Part shown: positions 1 to 9,415 of the stretch, one piece after another | Numbering within the stretch: the stretch's first letter is position 1 | How the letters are laid out: each line of letters starts with the position of its first letter | Source: Paraburkholderia phenazinium | Lineage (GTDB): Bacteria; Pseudomonadota; Gammaproteobacteria; Burkholderiales; Burkholderiaceae | Length of the DNA stretch: 64,000 nucleotides | Direction: 5' to 3' | Assembly (NCBI RefSeq): GCF_900142845.1 | Contig: NZ_FSRU01000002.1 | Location: 2,294,001-2,358,000 of the forward strand | Translations under genes and position numbers: made by a program | The notes under the pieces: model-generated | Databases searched by the model: none | What the model saw: the letters and a program-made list of their open reading frames with translations, nothing else | Told to the model about the DNA's origin: nothing

Positions 1-325
1 CGTTGCCAAGCGCGGTCTTGTGCGGAAACAGGTTGAATTGCTGAAACACCATGCCCACGTGACCGCGAATCTCTTTGGCGCGGCGAGCGTCGTGCAGCGG
101 CACCTCGTTGACCCAGACCTCACCTGTGTCGGCCGTTTCCAGACCGCTCATGATGCGCAGCACCGTGCTCTTTCCAGAACCGGATGCGCCGATCAGCACG
201 AGCACTTCACCAGGTCGCACATCGAGATTGATTTCCTTCAGGACCTGCGTAGCGCCGAAGGACTTGCTGACGCCGGCGAGGTTGATGATGGGCCTGGAAG
301 TGGCGATAGAGGTAGTAGCGGTCAT
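1..325 (-). CDS. Amino-acid ABC transporter ATP-binding protein (C-terminal part beyond the left edge)
   Basis: Translating the minus strand from the ATG at 325 gives about 108 residues of a GlnQ/HisP-type ATPase before the window ends. The Walker A motif GASGSGKST lies at residues 46-54, and a Q-loop (VFQQFNLFPHKT) follows near residue 95. The ABC signature and Walker B would lie outside. It would hydrolyse ATP in the cytoplasm to drive polar amino-acid uptake. Its start overlaps the stop of the upstream permease by 4 bases (ATGA), which indicates translational coupling in one operon with two permeases and a binding lipoprotein. The substrate cannot be deduced from the sequence. Confidence 0.93.
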   Translation of the reverse strand, partial: MTATTSIATSRPIINLAGVSKSFGATQVLKEINLDVRPGEVLVLIGASGSGKSTVLRIMSGLETADTGEVWVNEVPLHDARRAKEIRGHVGMVFQQFNLFPHKTALGN

Positions 326-972
326 GACAACAGGCTCCTTCTACGATCATGGTGGCGCACCCACTGCGAAAGTGGAAAGCACACAACGAAATACAGCACG
401 GCAACGAGGCCATATATCTCAACCGGTTTGCCGACCCGGTCGACGATAGCCTGACCCGCGTGCATCAATTCCGACATGCCGATCATGCTGACGATCGACG
501 TATCCTTGATAAGCGACAAGTACTGGCCGACGAGAGGCGGTATGACGATCTTCCCGGTCTGTGGCAACGCCACCGAAAAGAATGCCTGCGTCTTGCTGAG
601 CCCGAGGATCTGCGACACCTCCCACTGTCCTTTAGGCACGGCTTCGATGCCCGAGCGGAATATCTCGGCAATGTAGGCGCCTTGATAGACGCTCAAACCC
701 ACCACACCGGCTGCAAAGACATCGATTGCATAACCGAAGTACGACACGCCGAAATAGATGAACATCAGCGTGATCAGCACAGGTGTGCCGCGGAACAGTT
801 CGGTATAGAGCCTGGCGATACGCGGCGTGCCCCATGGTCCGAATGACCTTAGGACGGCTGCCAGCAGCCCGATCAGCGTTCCACCGACGATCGACGCCGC
901 GGACAGAAGCAGTGTCGCCACCAGACCCTGAATCAGGATCGCGAGGCTGGTCGTGAGCAATTCGCTTGACAT
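322..972 (-). CDS. Amino-acid ABC transporter permease (HisM/GlnP type)
   Basis: This is a 216-residue inner-membrane protein with the usual size and hydrophobic pattern of polar amino-acid permeases. Its EAA-like loop (GIEAVPKGQWEVSQILGLS, about residues 108-126) docks on the ATPase. The N-terminal region LAILIQGLVATLLLS begins the first membrane helix. It lies between a second permease (upstream) and the ATPase (downstream, 4-base overlap), so it is probably one half of a heterodimeric channel. The family call is firm; the transported amino acid is unknown. Confidence 0.93.
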   Translation of the reverse strand: MSSELLTTSLAILIQGLVATLLLSAASIVGGTLIGLLAAVLRSFGPWGTPRIARLYTELFRGTPVLITLMFIYFGVSYFGYAIDVFAAGVVGLSVYQGAYIAEIFRSGIEAVPKGQWEVSQILGLSKTQAFFSVALPQTGKIVIPPLVGQYLSLIKDTSIVSMIGMSELMHAGQAIVDRVGKPVEIYGLVAVLYFVVCFPLSQWVRHHDRRRSLLS

Positions 973-993
973 GTTCGATCTCCGGTTGGGCGC

Positions 994-1710
994 TCAGGTG
1001 CGATCGGTCTGTCGCGCGAAAAAGAACGCGCGGCGCGGACGTTTCTTCAGTACGAGCGGTGGATGAAAGACACGGACGCTCACCTGGCCCGCCGCCCACG
1101 ACAGGACATTGCTGAGTACCAGATAGGCGATCAACGTAATCGTGAAGGTCTGGATGTAGAGCAGCGTACGTGCGTTGATCACCGTCGCCGTTCCGCTCAG
1201 TTCCGGTAGCGCGATCGCCGACAGAAGCGATGTGCCGAGCAGCAACTGAATCAGGTTGTTGACGATCGCCGGATAAACGGCACGCGCGGCCTGCGGCAGC
1301 ACCACTTCGACGAAGATCTGCGAGCGCCCCAGGCCGAGGATCGACGCCGCCTCCAGTTGACCGCGCGGCACGGACTGGATGCCCGCACGGAACACCTCAG
1401 CCAGGTACGCACCGACATTCACCCCTAACGCAATGACACCGGCGGCATAGGCATTCAACGTGATGCCGAGCGATGGCAAACCAAAGAACACGATGAAGAT
1501 CTGCAGCAACACCGGCGTATTACGGATCGCTTCGATATAGGCACTCGCGATCGCGCGCAACAGTCTGGCGCGCGATGCGCTGGCCAGCGCCGTCAGCAAA
1601 CCGAGCAGCAGCGCAAGGATGAAGGCCAGCACCGTGATCTGAAGCGTCAGCCACGCCGCGCGAACGAAATCGTTCCAATAGCCCGCAAGGGTCAGCCATT
1701 CATAGCTCAT
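994..1710 (-). CDS. Amino-acid ABC transporter permease (HisQ/GlnP type)
   Basis: The second permease of the amino-acid transporter has 238 residues from the ATG at 1710. That start is chosen because GGAGG lies about 5 bases upstream (near 1718); an in-frame TTG at 1728 is upstream of this site. The EAA loop (GIQSVPRGQLEAASILGLG) resembles that of the neighbouring permease, as expected for paired channel subunits. Helices are spread over residues 15-220. It is followed after 21 bases by the other permease, and the binding lipoprotein precedes it by about 40 bases. Confidence 0.93.
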   Translation of the reverse strand: MSYEWLTLAGYWNDFVRAAWLTLQITVLAFILALLLGLLTALASASRARLLRAIASAYIEAIRNTPVLLQIFIVFFGLPSLGITLNAYAAGVIALGVNVGAYLAEVFRAGIQSVPRGQLEAASILGLGRSQIFVEVVLPQAARAVYPAIVNNLIQLLLGTSLLSAIALPELSGTATVINARTLLYIQTFTITLIAYLVLSNVLSWAAGQVSVRVFHPPLVLKKRPRRAFFFARQTDRT

Positions 1711-1750
1711 GGTTCCTCCGTCTTTCAACCGACGTTGAGCGCGCGCAGAT

Positions 1751-2584
1751 TCAGTACTGCGGATTAAGCGGGAAGCGCGGATCTGTGCCGAACCACTTCT
1801 TGTAGAGCTGTGCGTTCAGCTTGGAAGCGTTGGTATTGAACAGGAACAGGTTCAGGTAATCGAGCCAGACCTGGTCCCCCTGCTTGACGCCGAACGCGTT
1901 GTATTCGAGCGGAACGAGCGCTTCGTTGGTCACAGTCAGGTCCGGATCGAGCGTTGCCTGATACGCGAGAAAGTTGTTGTCCTCGATCATCGCGTCGGCC
2001 TGGCCTTGTTTGACCGCAAGGATCGCAGCCTCCGAACTGTCGAACTCCTGAATCTTGACCTGCATGTTCAGCGAGCGCACTTCGTCACCGTTCGTCGAGC
2101 CCTTGACGGTTGCAATCGTGCGATTCGACATGTCGTTGATGGACTTGATGCCGCTGCTCTTTTTCACCAGCAGCGCTTCGCTCGCCACCACGTACGGGTT
2201 CGTAAAGGAGATTTCCTTCGCCCGCTCGAGGTTGCGGGTGAAGTTGCAGAACACCACGTCCACCTTGCTGGTTTGCAGGTTCGGAATGCGGTTAGCGCTC
2301 GTCGTATTCACGACTTCGAGCTTGACGCCCATTTGCCTGGCCAGTTCTTTCGCGAGGTCGACGTCGTAACCGTCGGGCTGGCCATCCTTGTTGTAGAAGC
2401 CGAACGGCGCGAAAGTCAAACAATCGCCCACGCGCAAGGTACCGCGCTGCAGGACCTGTTTGAGTGTCGAATCGGCGACGCCGCCCTGATCTGGCGTAGC
2501 GATCTTCGTGCAACCGGCAAACACCAATAGACCGGCCACAGCGAACAAACACGCGAATCTTGCGCTTTCCCTGATGATTCTCAT
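1751..2584 (-). CDS. Amino-acid ABC transporter substrate-binding lipoprotein (SBP_bac_3)
   Basis: The 277-residue protein has an export signal ending in a lipobox (LVFAGC, Cys about residue 25), so it is probably anchored to a membrane as a lipoprotein. The mature part has the family-3 solute-binding pattern: LRVGDCLTFAPFGFYNKDGQ, then YDVDLAKELARQMGVKLEVV, then a DVVFCNFT segment. It is the first gene of the four-gene minus-strand operon and sets its specificity. Family members bind polar amino acids such as glutamine, cystine or arginine; which one cannot be told here. Confidence 0.93.
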   Translation of the reverse strand: MRIIRESARFACLFAVAGLLVFAGCTKIATPDQGGVADSTLKQVLQRGTLRVGDCLTFAPFGFYNKDGQPDGYDVDLAKELARQMGVKLEVVNTTSANRIPNLQTSKVDVVFCNFTRNLERAKEISFTNPYVVASEALLVKKSSGIKSINDMSNRTIATVKGSTNGDEVRSLNMQVKIQEFDSSEAAILAVKQGQADAMIEDNNFLAYQATLDPDLTVTNEALVPLEYNAFGVKQGDQVWLDYLNLFLFNTNASKLNAQLYKKWFGTDPRFPLNPQY

Positions 2585-2982
2585 TTTTCGATCCCGATCT
2601 GGAGTGAGAAGTCCACATGTGGACGGAAACGGCGATCAACCTGGCCTTCTCGGCATGCTCAGGGTGACGAGCTCGAGTTGATCGAACGTCAATATTCGTT
2701 TGTCTGGTATATCGGACTTCAATCCGACACAGCAGATGAAGAGCAGTGTTTCATGGGAAAAAAATCGTTGCAATGGGGTATACGCCAGCGTCGTTGGGCG
2801 TGACTCGGGGACACAACGCTACTTTCAGTGTGAAAGCCTTCGTGCGTTTGCCGAATCAGCCTGGACTCGAGCGGGCTCTTCAAGCTTTCGCCGCGTAGAA
2901 TTGCTGGCTGAAACCCAGGCCGGGTTTCGCTCTTGCGGATCACCTTTTCGTTTGACGTTGCTAACCTAGAAGGATTTGCACG
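2585..2982. other. Divergent intergenic region between the amino-acid ABC operon and zwf
   Basis: About 400 bases without a convincing gene. It must hold the promoters of the minus-strand transporter operon and of the plus-strand zwf. A short dyad TCGGA-N6-TCCGA lies at 2712-2727. I found no copy of the HexR palindrome that precedes the second zwf. The small ORFs here lack family signatures. Confidence 0.6.
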
Positions 2983-4446
2983 ATGGCGAAGATCTCCCCA
3001 GGCGTGGGTCCGCGGTTTCCGCAAGTCGTCGTGCTCTTCGGCGCCACCGGCGATCTGGCGCGACGCAAGTTATTGCCCGGCTTATTCCATCTCTCGAATG
3101 CGGGCTTCATTCCAGGTTGCCGGATCATTGCGGTCGCGCTCGATGACATCGAAGCGGATCAGTTTCGCCGGACGGCCCGTGAAGCACTCGATGAGTTTTC
3201 TTCTCGCCCGATCGTCGAGACGGAATGGAACACCTTTGCGGCCCACCTCGACTATCTGTCGCTGGCTGCAGGTGCAGAGGCGCTTAAGGTTGCGGTTGAA
3301 CGTGCCGAGCAGACCTTCGAAGGCGAGTGCCGGCGACTGCACTATCTGAGCGTACCGCCGAACGCGGCCTTATCCGCAGTCGGCATGCTCAAGGAAGCGG
3401 GCCTCGTCGAGCGCTCGCGGATCATCATGGAAAAACCCTTCGGCACCGATCTGGCAAGCTCGGTGTCATTGAATGCCAGGCTGCACGAAGTATTCGAGGA
3501 AGAGCAGATTTTCCGCATCGACCACTTCCTTGGCAAAGAGCCGGCGCAAAACATTCTGGCGTTCCGCTTTGCGAATGGGCTTTTCGAACCTATCTGGAAT
3601 CGCAACTTTATCGATCACGTTCAGATCGACGTCCCCGAGACGCTAGGGCTCGGTAAGCGCGCGGGATTCTACGAGCAGACCGGGGCGTTTCGCGACATGG
3701 TGGTCACTCACCTGTTCCAGATTCTCGCGTTTATGGCGATGGAGCCTCCCACATCACTGGAGCCAGCGCCGATCAGCGAGGAGAAGAACAAGGTCTTTCG
3801 CAGCATGTTGCCAATTCAACCTTCTGATGTCGTGCGAGGGCAGTACACGGGTTATCGAGCTGAGGATGGGGTCAATCCGGAGTCGGAGACTGAGACCTTT
3901 ATTGCGTTGAAGTGCTCCATCGACAACTGGCGTTGGGCTGGTGTGCCGTTCTATCTCCGGACCGGGAAGCGGCTGGCCGAAGGACAACGGATTATTTCTA
4001 TTGCGTTTCGCGAGCCGCCCAAGAGTATGTTTCCGGCGGGGTCGGGGGTGGGCGCGCAGGGGCCGGATCATTTGACTTTTGATCTGGCGGATGCTTCGAA
4101 GATGTCGCTTTCGTTTTATGGCAAGCGGCCTGGGCCTGGGATGCGGCTGGATAAGCTCAGCTTGCAGTTCGCCATGCATGACACTGGCATGATCGGGGAT
4201 GTGCTTGAGGCCTACGAGAGGTTGATTCTTGATGCGATGCGGGGTGATCGCACGTTGTTCACAACCGCGGAAGGGATTGAGCGGTTGTGGCAAGTTTCGA
4301 CCGCGTTGATTGAATCGCCTCCGCCGGTTCGGTTTTATTCACCGGGATCGTGGGGGCCCAATGCGATTCATCAGCTTGTCGCGCCGCGGGCGTGGCGGTT
4401 GCCGTTTGAGCGGGCCTGGCGGGATCCGAATAAGTTGGGGAGTTGA
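2983..4446 (+). CDS. zwf: Glucose-6-phosphate 1-dehydrogenase (first copy)
   Basis: This enzyme oxidises glucose 6-phosphate to 6-phosphogluconolactone with NAD(P)+, the first step of the Entner-Doudoroff and oxidative pentose phosphate routes. At 487 residues it is full length. The nucleotide-binding loop GATGDLA is at residues 20-26, the active-site signature RIDHFLGKE at 178-186, and a substrate-binding EKPFGTD segment precedes it. An AGAAGG sequence precedes the ATG. It stands alone, facing away from the amino-acid transporter and convergent with the glucose ABC operon. It is a paralogue of the gene at 9485; the N-terminal stretch is longer and the active site has Phe where the other has Tyr. 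Confidence 0.96.
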   Translation: MAKISPGVGPRFPQVVVLFGATGDLARRKLLPGLFHLSNAGFIPGCRIIAVALDDIEADQFRRTAREALDEFSSRPIVETEWNTFAAHLDYLSLAAGAEALKVAVERAEQTFEGECRRLHYLSVPPNAALSAVGMLKEAGLVERSRIIMEKPFGTDLASSVSLNARLHEVFEEEQIFRIDHFLGKEPAQNILAFRFANGLFEPIWNRNFIDHVQIDVPETLGLGKRAGFYEQTGAFRDMVVTHLFQILAFMAMEPPTSLEPAPISEEKNKVFRSMLPIQPSDVVRGQYTGYRAEDGVNPESETETFIALKCSIDNWRWAGVPFYLRTGKRLAEGQRIISIAFREPPKSMFPAGSGVGAQGPDHLTFDLADASKMSLSFYGKRPGPGMRLDKLSLQFAMHDTGMIGDVLEAYERLILDAMRGDRTLFTTAEGIERLWQVSTALIESPPPVRFYSPGSWGPNAIHQLVAPRAWRLPFERAWRDPNKLGS

Positions 4447-4489
4447 GGGTTGTGCGGAGGGCGAGGTTCGTGAGCACGGCAAGATGGCA

Positions 4490-4524
4490 AAAAGCCCCAC
4501 ACGTCTCCCAACGCATGGGGCCTT
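4490..4524 (-). terminator. Rho-independent terminator of the glucose ABC operon
   Basis: The stem GCCCCA (4494-4499) pairs with TGGGGC (4516-4521). On the minus strand it is followed by a T tract (TTTTTGCC), so it fits as terminator for the operon ending at 4559. On the plus strand the following CCTTTCCTTA is weaker, but it may also stop zwf transcripts. Confidence 0.7.
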
Positions 4525-4558
4525 TCCTTATCTTCGCTCCAACTTACAGCGCTAAACC

Positions 4559-5677
4559 TTAAGCAATCCGCTCTTCATTAGCCGGATCAAACAACACCGC
4601 CTTCGACACATCAAACAACAGCGTCATATTCGAAAGCGGCTGCGGATTCGAAGCCGGGTGCACACGGCTCACCACACGCTTGCCATTAACCTGCGCAAAC
4701 ACCAACGTATCCGGCCCGGTAGGCTCGATCACATCAACCTTAACCTCGACCGGCTGCAACTGCGCGTCTTCAACGTTATGCGCACTACGAGCATCGGTAA
4801 TCCGCTCGGGCCGCAGACCCAGGATCACTTCCTTGCCCACATGCGCCTTAACCTTGGCCGAGGTGAACGGCAAATTCAGAACGGAGCGCTTGATCCCGGT
4901 ATCAATCTCAACCCCAACCCCCGAACCCTGCTCCACCAGCTTGCCCTGAATGAAGTTCATCGGCGGCGCGCCAATAAACCCGGCCACGAACAGGTTCGAA
5001 GGCGAATCATAAATATCCTGCGGCGCGCCGAACTGCTGCACAACCCCATCCTTCATCACCGCGATCCGGTCACCCAGCGTCATAGCCTCGATCTGATCAT
5101 GCGTCACATAAACGATCGTCGTGCCGAGGCGTTGATGCAGCAACTTGATCTCCGAGCGCATCTCAATCCGCAGCTTCGCGTCCAGATTCGACAAAGGCTC
5201 GTCGAACAGGAACATCACCGGATCGCGCGCCAGCGCCCGCCCCATTGCCACACGCTGCCGCTGACCACCGGAGAGTTGCCCCGGCTTGCGATCCAGCAAA
5301 TGCTGAATCTGCAGCATGCTCGATACACGGTCGACAATCTGCGCCTGCTCCGGCTTCGGCACCTTGCGAATACCCAGGCCGAACGAAATATTCTCGCGCA
5401 CCGTCATGGACGGATACAGCGCATACGACTGGAACACCATCGCGATATCGCGATCCTTCGGCGACAGGTTGTTCACCGTCTTGCCGTCGATCTGGATGTC
5501 GCCCTTCGTCACGGTCTCGAGACCGGCGATCATGTTGAGCAGCGTCGACTTACCGCAGCCCGAGCCGCCCACCAGAATCAGGAACTGGCCGTCTTCGATG
5601 TCGATGTTGACACCCTTCAGGACCGGCACCCCGTTCGGGTAGGTCTTGTACACGTCACGGATGGAAAGGCTTGCCAT
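4559..5677 (-). CDS. gtsD: Sugar ABC transporter ATP-binding protein (MalK/UgpC family, GtsD-like)
   Basis: The 372-residue ATPase has Walker A GGSGCGKST (residues 37-45), the signature LSGGQRQRVAMGRALARDP, Walker B VMFLFDEPLSNLD and the H-loop VTHDQIEAM. A C-terminal MOP/OB-like regulatory region (about 240-372) is typical of MalK-type subunits. It energises uptake through the two permeases encoded upstream. The family also contains UgpC and maltose ATPases, so the sugar comes from context: glucose-type binding protein plus zwf-pgl-glk next door. It is the last gene of the operon and sits just before the terminator near 4490-4524. The gap of about 115 bases to the permease gene contains no obvious gene. 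Confidence 0.92.
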   Translation of the reverse strand: MASLSIRDVYKTYPNGVPVLKGVNIDIEDGQFLILVGGSGCGKSTLLNMIAGLETVTKGDIQIDGKTVNNLSPKDRDIAMVFQSYALYPSMTVRENISFGLGIRKVPKPEQAQIVDRVSSMLQIQHLLDRKPGQLSGGQRQRVAMGRALARDPVMFLFDEPLSNLDAKLRIEMRSEIKLLHQRLGTTIVYVTHDQIEAMTLGDRIAVMKDGVVQQFGAPQDIYDSPSNLFVAGFIGAPPMNFIQGKLVEQGSGVGVEIDTGIKRSVLNLPFTSAKVKAHVGKEVILGLRPERITDARSAHNVEDAQLQPVEVKVDVIEPTGPDTLVFAQVNGKRVVSRVHPASNPQPLSNMTLLFDVSKAVLFDPANEERIA

Positions 5678-5793
5678 GCTGTGAATCCTCTTGTCTCTGG
5701 TACAGCTTCAGGTGCGTCGCACTCAGGCGGCGCAGGCCGGATGCCGGTTCGCACCGCAGCGGCCACGGGGCGCGCTGCGGCAATCGTTTGGGG

Positions 5794-6651
5794 TTAGCCC
5801 TTCACTGCGCCTGCCGTCAGGCCACGCACGAAGTATCGGCCGGCGATGATGTAGACGAGCAACGTAGGCAGCGCCGCGATAATCGCGCCTGCCATGTCGA
5901 CGTTGTATTCCTTCACACCGGTCGACGTATTCACGAGGTTGTTCAGCGCCACCGTAATCGGCATCGAATCGACACCCGAGAACACGATACCGAACAGGAA
6001 GTCATTCCAGATCTGCGTGAATTGCCAGATCAGGCAGACCATGAAGATCGGCAACGACACCGGCAGCAGAATCTTCGAGAAAATCAGGAAGAAGCCTGCC
6101 CCGTCGATACGCGCCGCCTTCACCAGCTCCGCCGGAATGCTGACGTAGAAGTTGCGGAAGAACATCGTCGTGAACGCAATGCCGTACACCACGTGCACCA
6201 GCACCAGTCCGCTCACCGTGTTCGACAGGCCCATGAAGCCTTCAAAACGCGCCATCGGCAACAGGATGGCCTGGAACGGAATGAAGCAGCCCACCAGCAG
6301 CATCGTGAACAGAATGTCGGCGCCACGGAAGCGCCAGTGCGTCAGCACGTAACCGTTGAACGCGCCGATGATCGACGAGATGAGCACGGCCGGAATCACC
6401 ATGCGCACCGAGTTCATGAAGAACGGCTCCATACCGTCGCAACGCACGCCCGTACACGCCTGGCTCCATGCCTTGATCCACGGCGCGAAGGTGGGGTGCG
6501 ACGGCGGCGTCAGCAGGTTGCCGGTGCGCAGTTGATCGATGTCCTTGAACGACGTCGACAGCATCACGTACAGCGGAAACAGGAAGTACAGCGCAAACAG
6601 AATCAAGGCCGCATAAATGACGGCACGGCTGATCGTCATCTTAGGCTGCAT
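5794..6651 (-). CDS. gtsC: Sugar ABC transporter permease (MalG type, GtsC-like)
   Basis: The 285-residue inner-membrane permease belongs to the carbohydrate family-1 type. The EAA loop EAARIDGAGFFLIFSKILLP-like segment (here VKAARIDGAGFFLIF) near residue 175 is the ATPase docking site. It begins with a helix (AVIYAALILFALYFLFPLYVML) and ends with FVRGLTAGAVKG, a characteristic ending of glucose/maltose-type permeases. The start overlaps the end of the partner permease by 11 bases, which suggests coupled translation. With that partner it should form the glucose channel. Confidence 0.93.
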   Translation of the reverse strand: MQPKMTISRAVIYAALILFALYFLFPLYVMLSTSFKDIDQLRTGNLLTPPSHPTFAPWIKAWSQACTGVRCDGMEPFFMNSVRMVIPAVLISSIIGAFNGYVLTHWRFRGADILFTMLLVGCFIPFQAILLPMARFEGFMGLSNTVSGLVLVHVVYGIAFTTMFFRNFYVSIPAELVKAARIDGAGFFLIFSKILLPVSLPIFMVCLIWQFTQIWNDFLFGIVFSGVDSMPITVALNNLVNTSTGVKEYNVDMAGAIIAALPTLLVYIIAGRYFVRGLTAGAVKG

Positions 6652-7582
6652 TACGCGTGCTCCTCGATTCCATATACATCAGCGGCACGAGCACGGCCAC
6701 GACGGTTGCGAGCATCATCATCGACGACGCTGCGCCGACGCCCAGTTGCCCGCGGTTAAACGAAAACGTGTACATGAACATCGCCGGCAGCGACGACGAG
6801 GTACCCGGGCCACCCGCCGTCAATGCAACGACGAGGTCAAAGGTCTTGATCGTGATGTGGCAGAGAATCAGCAGCACCGAGAAAAACACCGGACGCATGC
6901 TCGGAATCACGATCTTGCGGTAGATGGTGGGCAGCGTTGCGCCATCCACTTGTGCCGCCTTGAAAATTTCCGCATCCACACCGCGCAGGCCGGCGAGGAA
7001 CAGCGCCATCACAAAGCCGGTGGACTGCCACACGGCCGCGATCACGATACAGAAAATCGCGCGGTCCGGATTGTCGAGCCAGTCGAACTGGAAACTCGTC
7101 CAACCCCAGTCGTGCAGCACCTTTTGCATGCCGAGATTCGGGTTGAGAATCCATTGCCATGCCGTGCCGGTCACGATGAACGACAGCGCCATCGGATACA
7201 GGAACACCGCACGCAAAGCGCCTTCGTTGCGGATGCGCTGATCGAGCAGGATGGCGAGGAACAGGCCCAGCGCCACGCAGATTGCAATGAACGGAATGCC
7301 GAACCAGCCGAGGTTGGCGGCCGAGGTCCACCAGACGTCGTTATCGAACAGCTCGCGATAACGGTCGAGGCCGACGAAATCGTAGCGCGGCATCAGCCGC
7401 GAATTCGACAGCGACAGAAAACCCGTGATAAAGATGAAGCCGTAAACAAAAACAATGCTGATCACGATGCTGGGAGAAAGCACCAGCTTCGGAATCCAGC
7501 GGTCGGCGAGCGCCGCTATCGGCGACGTGCGGCGGGTCACGGTGGCCGTGGTTTTCCCGTTTCCGCTAAGAGAAGCAGTCAC
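6641..7582 (-). CDS. gtsB: Sugar ABC transporter permease (MalF type, GtsB-like)
   Basis: The 313-residue permease carries an EAA-type loop (FKAAQVDGATLPTIYRKIVIP, about residues 210-230) and about six predicted membrane helices. The cytoplasmic N-terminus is Ser/Thr-rich and poorly conserved. It follows the binding-protein gene after about 150 bases that contain a stable hairpin, and overlaps the next permease gene. The assignment to a glucose/mannose system rests on homology of the whole operon to Pseudomonas GtsABCD and on its position next to zwf2. Confidence 0.93.
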   Translation of the reverse strand: MTASLSGNGKTTATVTRRTSPIAALADRWIPKLVLSPSIVISIVFVYGFIFITGFLSLSNSRLMPRYDFVGLDRYRELFDNDVWWTSAANLGWFGIPFIAICVALGLFLAILLDQRIRNEGALRAVFLYPMALSFIVTGTAWQWILNPNLGMQKVLHDWGWTSFQFDWLDNPDRAIFCIVIAAVWQSTGFVMALFLAGLRGVDAEIFKAAQVDGATLPTIYRKIVIPSMRPVFFSVLLILCHITIKTFDLVVALTAGGPGTSSSLPAMFMYTFSFNRGQLGVGAASSMMMLATVVAVLVPLMYMESRSTRNAA

Positions 7583-7686
7583 TACTCGACTCCTGAAACT
7601 GTGCCGCCGGTTTCGGCGCGCTGAGCGCGCGACACTGGACTGGCAAAGGCTGTGACTCTGGGTACATCTTCATGCCTGAAGCGAAC

Positions 7687-7716
7687 GCCCGGTTACGCGT
7701 GGAGTCGCAACCGGGC
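7687..7716 (-). terminator. Intra-operon hairpin between binding-protein and permease genes
   Basis: The 8-bp perfect stem GCCCGGTT (7687-7694) / AACCGGGC (7709-7716) with a 14-base loop lies just after the binding-protein stop. There is no T tract on the minus strand. It is therefore more likely an mRNA-stabilising or attenuating hairpin that keeps the binding protein in excess over the membrane subunits. Confidence 0.55.
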
Positions 7717-7731
7717 GCCCTGCTACCGTGC

Positions 7732-8979
7732 TTACTTCGTCTTCGCAGCCTTCGCGAGCGCTTCAACTGCGCTCTTCGAATCCTGGTCCGAGTTCATGAA
7801 CTTCGTCACGACGTCGGTAATCGCACCCGCCGTTGCATCCGGCTGAGCCATACCGTGCGCGAGCGACGGAACATAACCGCCGGCCTTGATGGCCGTCTGT
7901 TCATCCGCGTACGACTGCTTGCCGCATGCGTCGAACTTGTCCATGTTCACGCCCAGACGAACCGGAATCGAACCCTTGTACAGGCTGAACTGCTCCTGGA
8001 AATCCGGGCTCATGATCGTCTTCGCCAGCGCCAGCTGACCTGCCGTTGCATCCTTCGCGCCCTTCTGCTGGAAGAACACGAACGAGTCGACGTTGAACGT
8101 GTAACCCTTCGAGGTGCCCGGGACCGGTGCGCAGATATAGTCCGTACCCGGCTGCTTGTTCGCGTTCGCGAACTCGCCCTTCGCCCAGTCGCCCATGAAC
8201 TGCATGCCGGCCTTGCCGTTGATGACCATGGCGGTAGCCAGGTTCCAGTCACGGCCCGTACGGCCCGTGTCCATGTACGACTCGATCTTGCGGACCGTGT
8301 CGAACACACCGACCATCTGCTGCGACGTCAGGGTCTTCTGGTCGAGGTCGACGATCGCCTTCTTGTAGAAGTCAGCGCCTTGCGACAGCACGACGTCTTC
8401 CCACAGCGTCAGGTCTTGCCACGGTTGACCGCCGGCAGCGACCGGCTGGATGCCGGCAGCCTTCAGCTTGTCAGCGAGGGCGAAGAATTCCGGCCACGTG
8501 GTAGGCGGCTTCGCGCCAACCTTGTCGAGCGCTGCCTTGTTGATCCAGATCCAGTTGACGCGGTGCACCGAGAACGGCGCGGCGACGTAGTGACCGTCTG
8601 CGTGCATGATCTTGTCGATCTGCGGCGGCAGGTTCTTCTTCCAGTCACCCGCGACGGAGTCGATCGGCACCAGCACGCCCTGCTCCGCCCACTCCTGGAT
8701 CAACGGACCCTTGATCTGCGCAGCGCTCGGCGCATTGCCCGAGATCACCTGCGTCTTCAGTGCCGTCATGGCCGCCGCACCCGCGCCGCCCGCAACCGCG
8801 AAGTCCTTCCAGGTGTAGCCCTGCTTCGTCATGTCATCTTTCAGCACGCCGACGGCTTTCGACTCGCCGCCTGACGTCCACCAGTGCAGCACTTCGATCG
8901 ACTCGGCAGCTTGCACTGCGGATACGCCACACATCAGACCTGCGGCGCACAAAGCGCCCATGATCGCGCGGAATTTCAT
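7732..8979 (-). CDS. gtsA: Glucose-type sugar ABC transporter substrate-binding protein (GtsA-like)
   Basis: The 415-residue periplasmic protein has a Sec signal (MKFRAIMGALCAAGLMCGVSA, cleavage after AVQA). The mature start IEVLHWWTSGGESKAV is characteristic of the family-1 glucose/mannose binding proteins of pseudomonads and Burkholderia. HRVNWIWIN and GDWAKGEF segments are further family signatures. A strong GGAGGAG site lies 7-8 bases before the ATG. It is the first gene of the operon and divergent from zwf2 across about 505 bases, so import and the first oxidation steps probably share control. The exact sugar is inferred. Confidence 0.93.
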   Translation of the reverse strand: MKFRAIMGALCAAGLMCGVSAVQAAESIEVLHWWTSGGESKAVGVLKDDMTKQGYTWKDFAVAGGAGAAAMTALKTQVISGNAPSAAQIKGPLIQEWAEQGVLVPIDSVAGDWKKNLPPQIDKIMHADGHYVAAPFSVHRVNWIWINKAALDKVGAKPPTTWPEFFALADKLKAAGIQPVAAGGQPWQDLTLWEDVVLSQGADFYKKAIVDLDQKTLTSQQMVGVFDTVRKIESYMDTGRTGRDWNLATAMVINGKAGMQFMGDWAKGEFANANKQPGTDYICAPVPGTSKGYTFNVDSFVFFQQKGAKDATAGQLALAKTIMSPDFQEQFSLYKGSIPVRLGVNMDKFDACGKQSYADEQTAIKAGGYVPSLAHGMAQPDATAGAITDVVTKFMNSDQDSKSAVEALAKAAKTK

Positions 8980-9387
8980 TGCTTATCTCCTCCAGACACC
9001 TGAACAAAAAACGAATGGCCCCTGATTCTCCAGGGTGCTGTGGTTGGTTCAAACAGGCAAAACACTGGGCGATCGAGCCTCGGGCAGACGCATGCGCATG
9101 CATGTGCCGGCGAGCCGACGTTCGGCCGCAGGAAGCTCAGAAGATGAGTGGTTCGGGATGCAACTTGACTGTCTCCTCTTTTGATTTTTGCCTGCCCGCG
9201 TCGCGCGCGGCAGACTCGAGGTTCCTCACAGGTTAACCCTGATATTGCAGCGCGGTTTGCCGCCCCAAAGCAGCCAACACGTGCAAAAACGCAATGTCCG
9301 TTAACATGCAGGGGACGCGGGCCGATTCGGGAAAACGCGCATCTTGCCTAAGCACGCACGCTTTTTTCATCGATTTATCGCTACCTC

Positions 9388-9415
9388 TTGATTTGGATTG
9401 TAGTTAAACTACAAT
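9388..9415 (+). promoter_or_regulatory. Candidate sigma70 promoter of zwf-pgl-glk/hexR
   Basis: TTGATT (9388-9393) and TACAAT (9410-9415) are separated by 16 bases and lie about 70 bases before the zwf start. The -10 element is embedded in the right arm of the HexR palindrome, so a bound repressor would block polymerase. The elements were matched by eye. Confidence 0.6.
9397..9415. promoter_or_regulatory. HexR-type operator (perfect 19-bp palindrome)
   Basis: ATTGTAGTT-A-AACTACAAT is a perfect inverted repeat around a central A. It matches the known proteobacterial HexR site pattern TGTART-N-AYTACA. The operon downstream ends with a HexR domain fused to glucokinase, so the site most likely mediates autoregulation, relieved by 2-keto-3-deoxy-6-phosphogluconate as known for HexR. 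Confidence 0.88.

Noticed and set aside
5671-6759. Long plus-strand ORF across the glucose ABC genes
   Set aside because: Arg/His-rich translation without family features; it is antisense to well-supported permease and ATPase genes.
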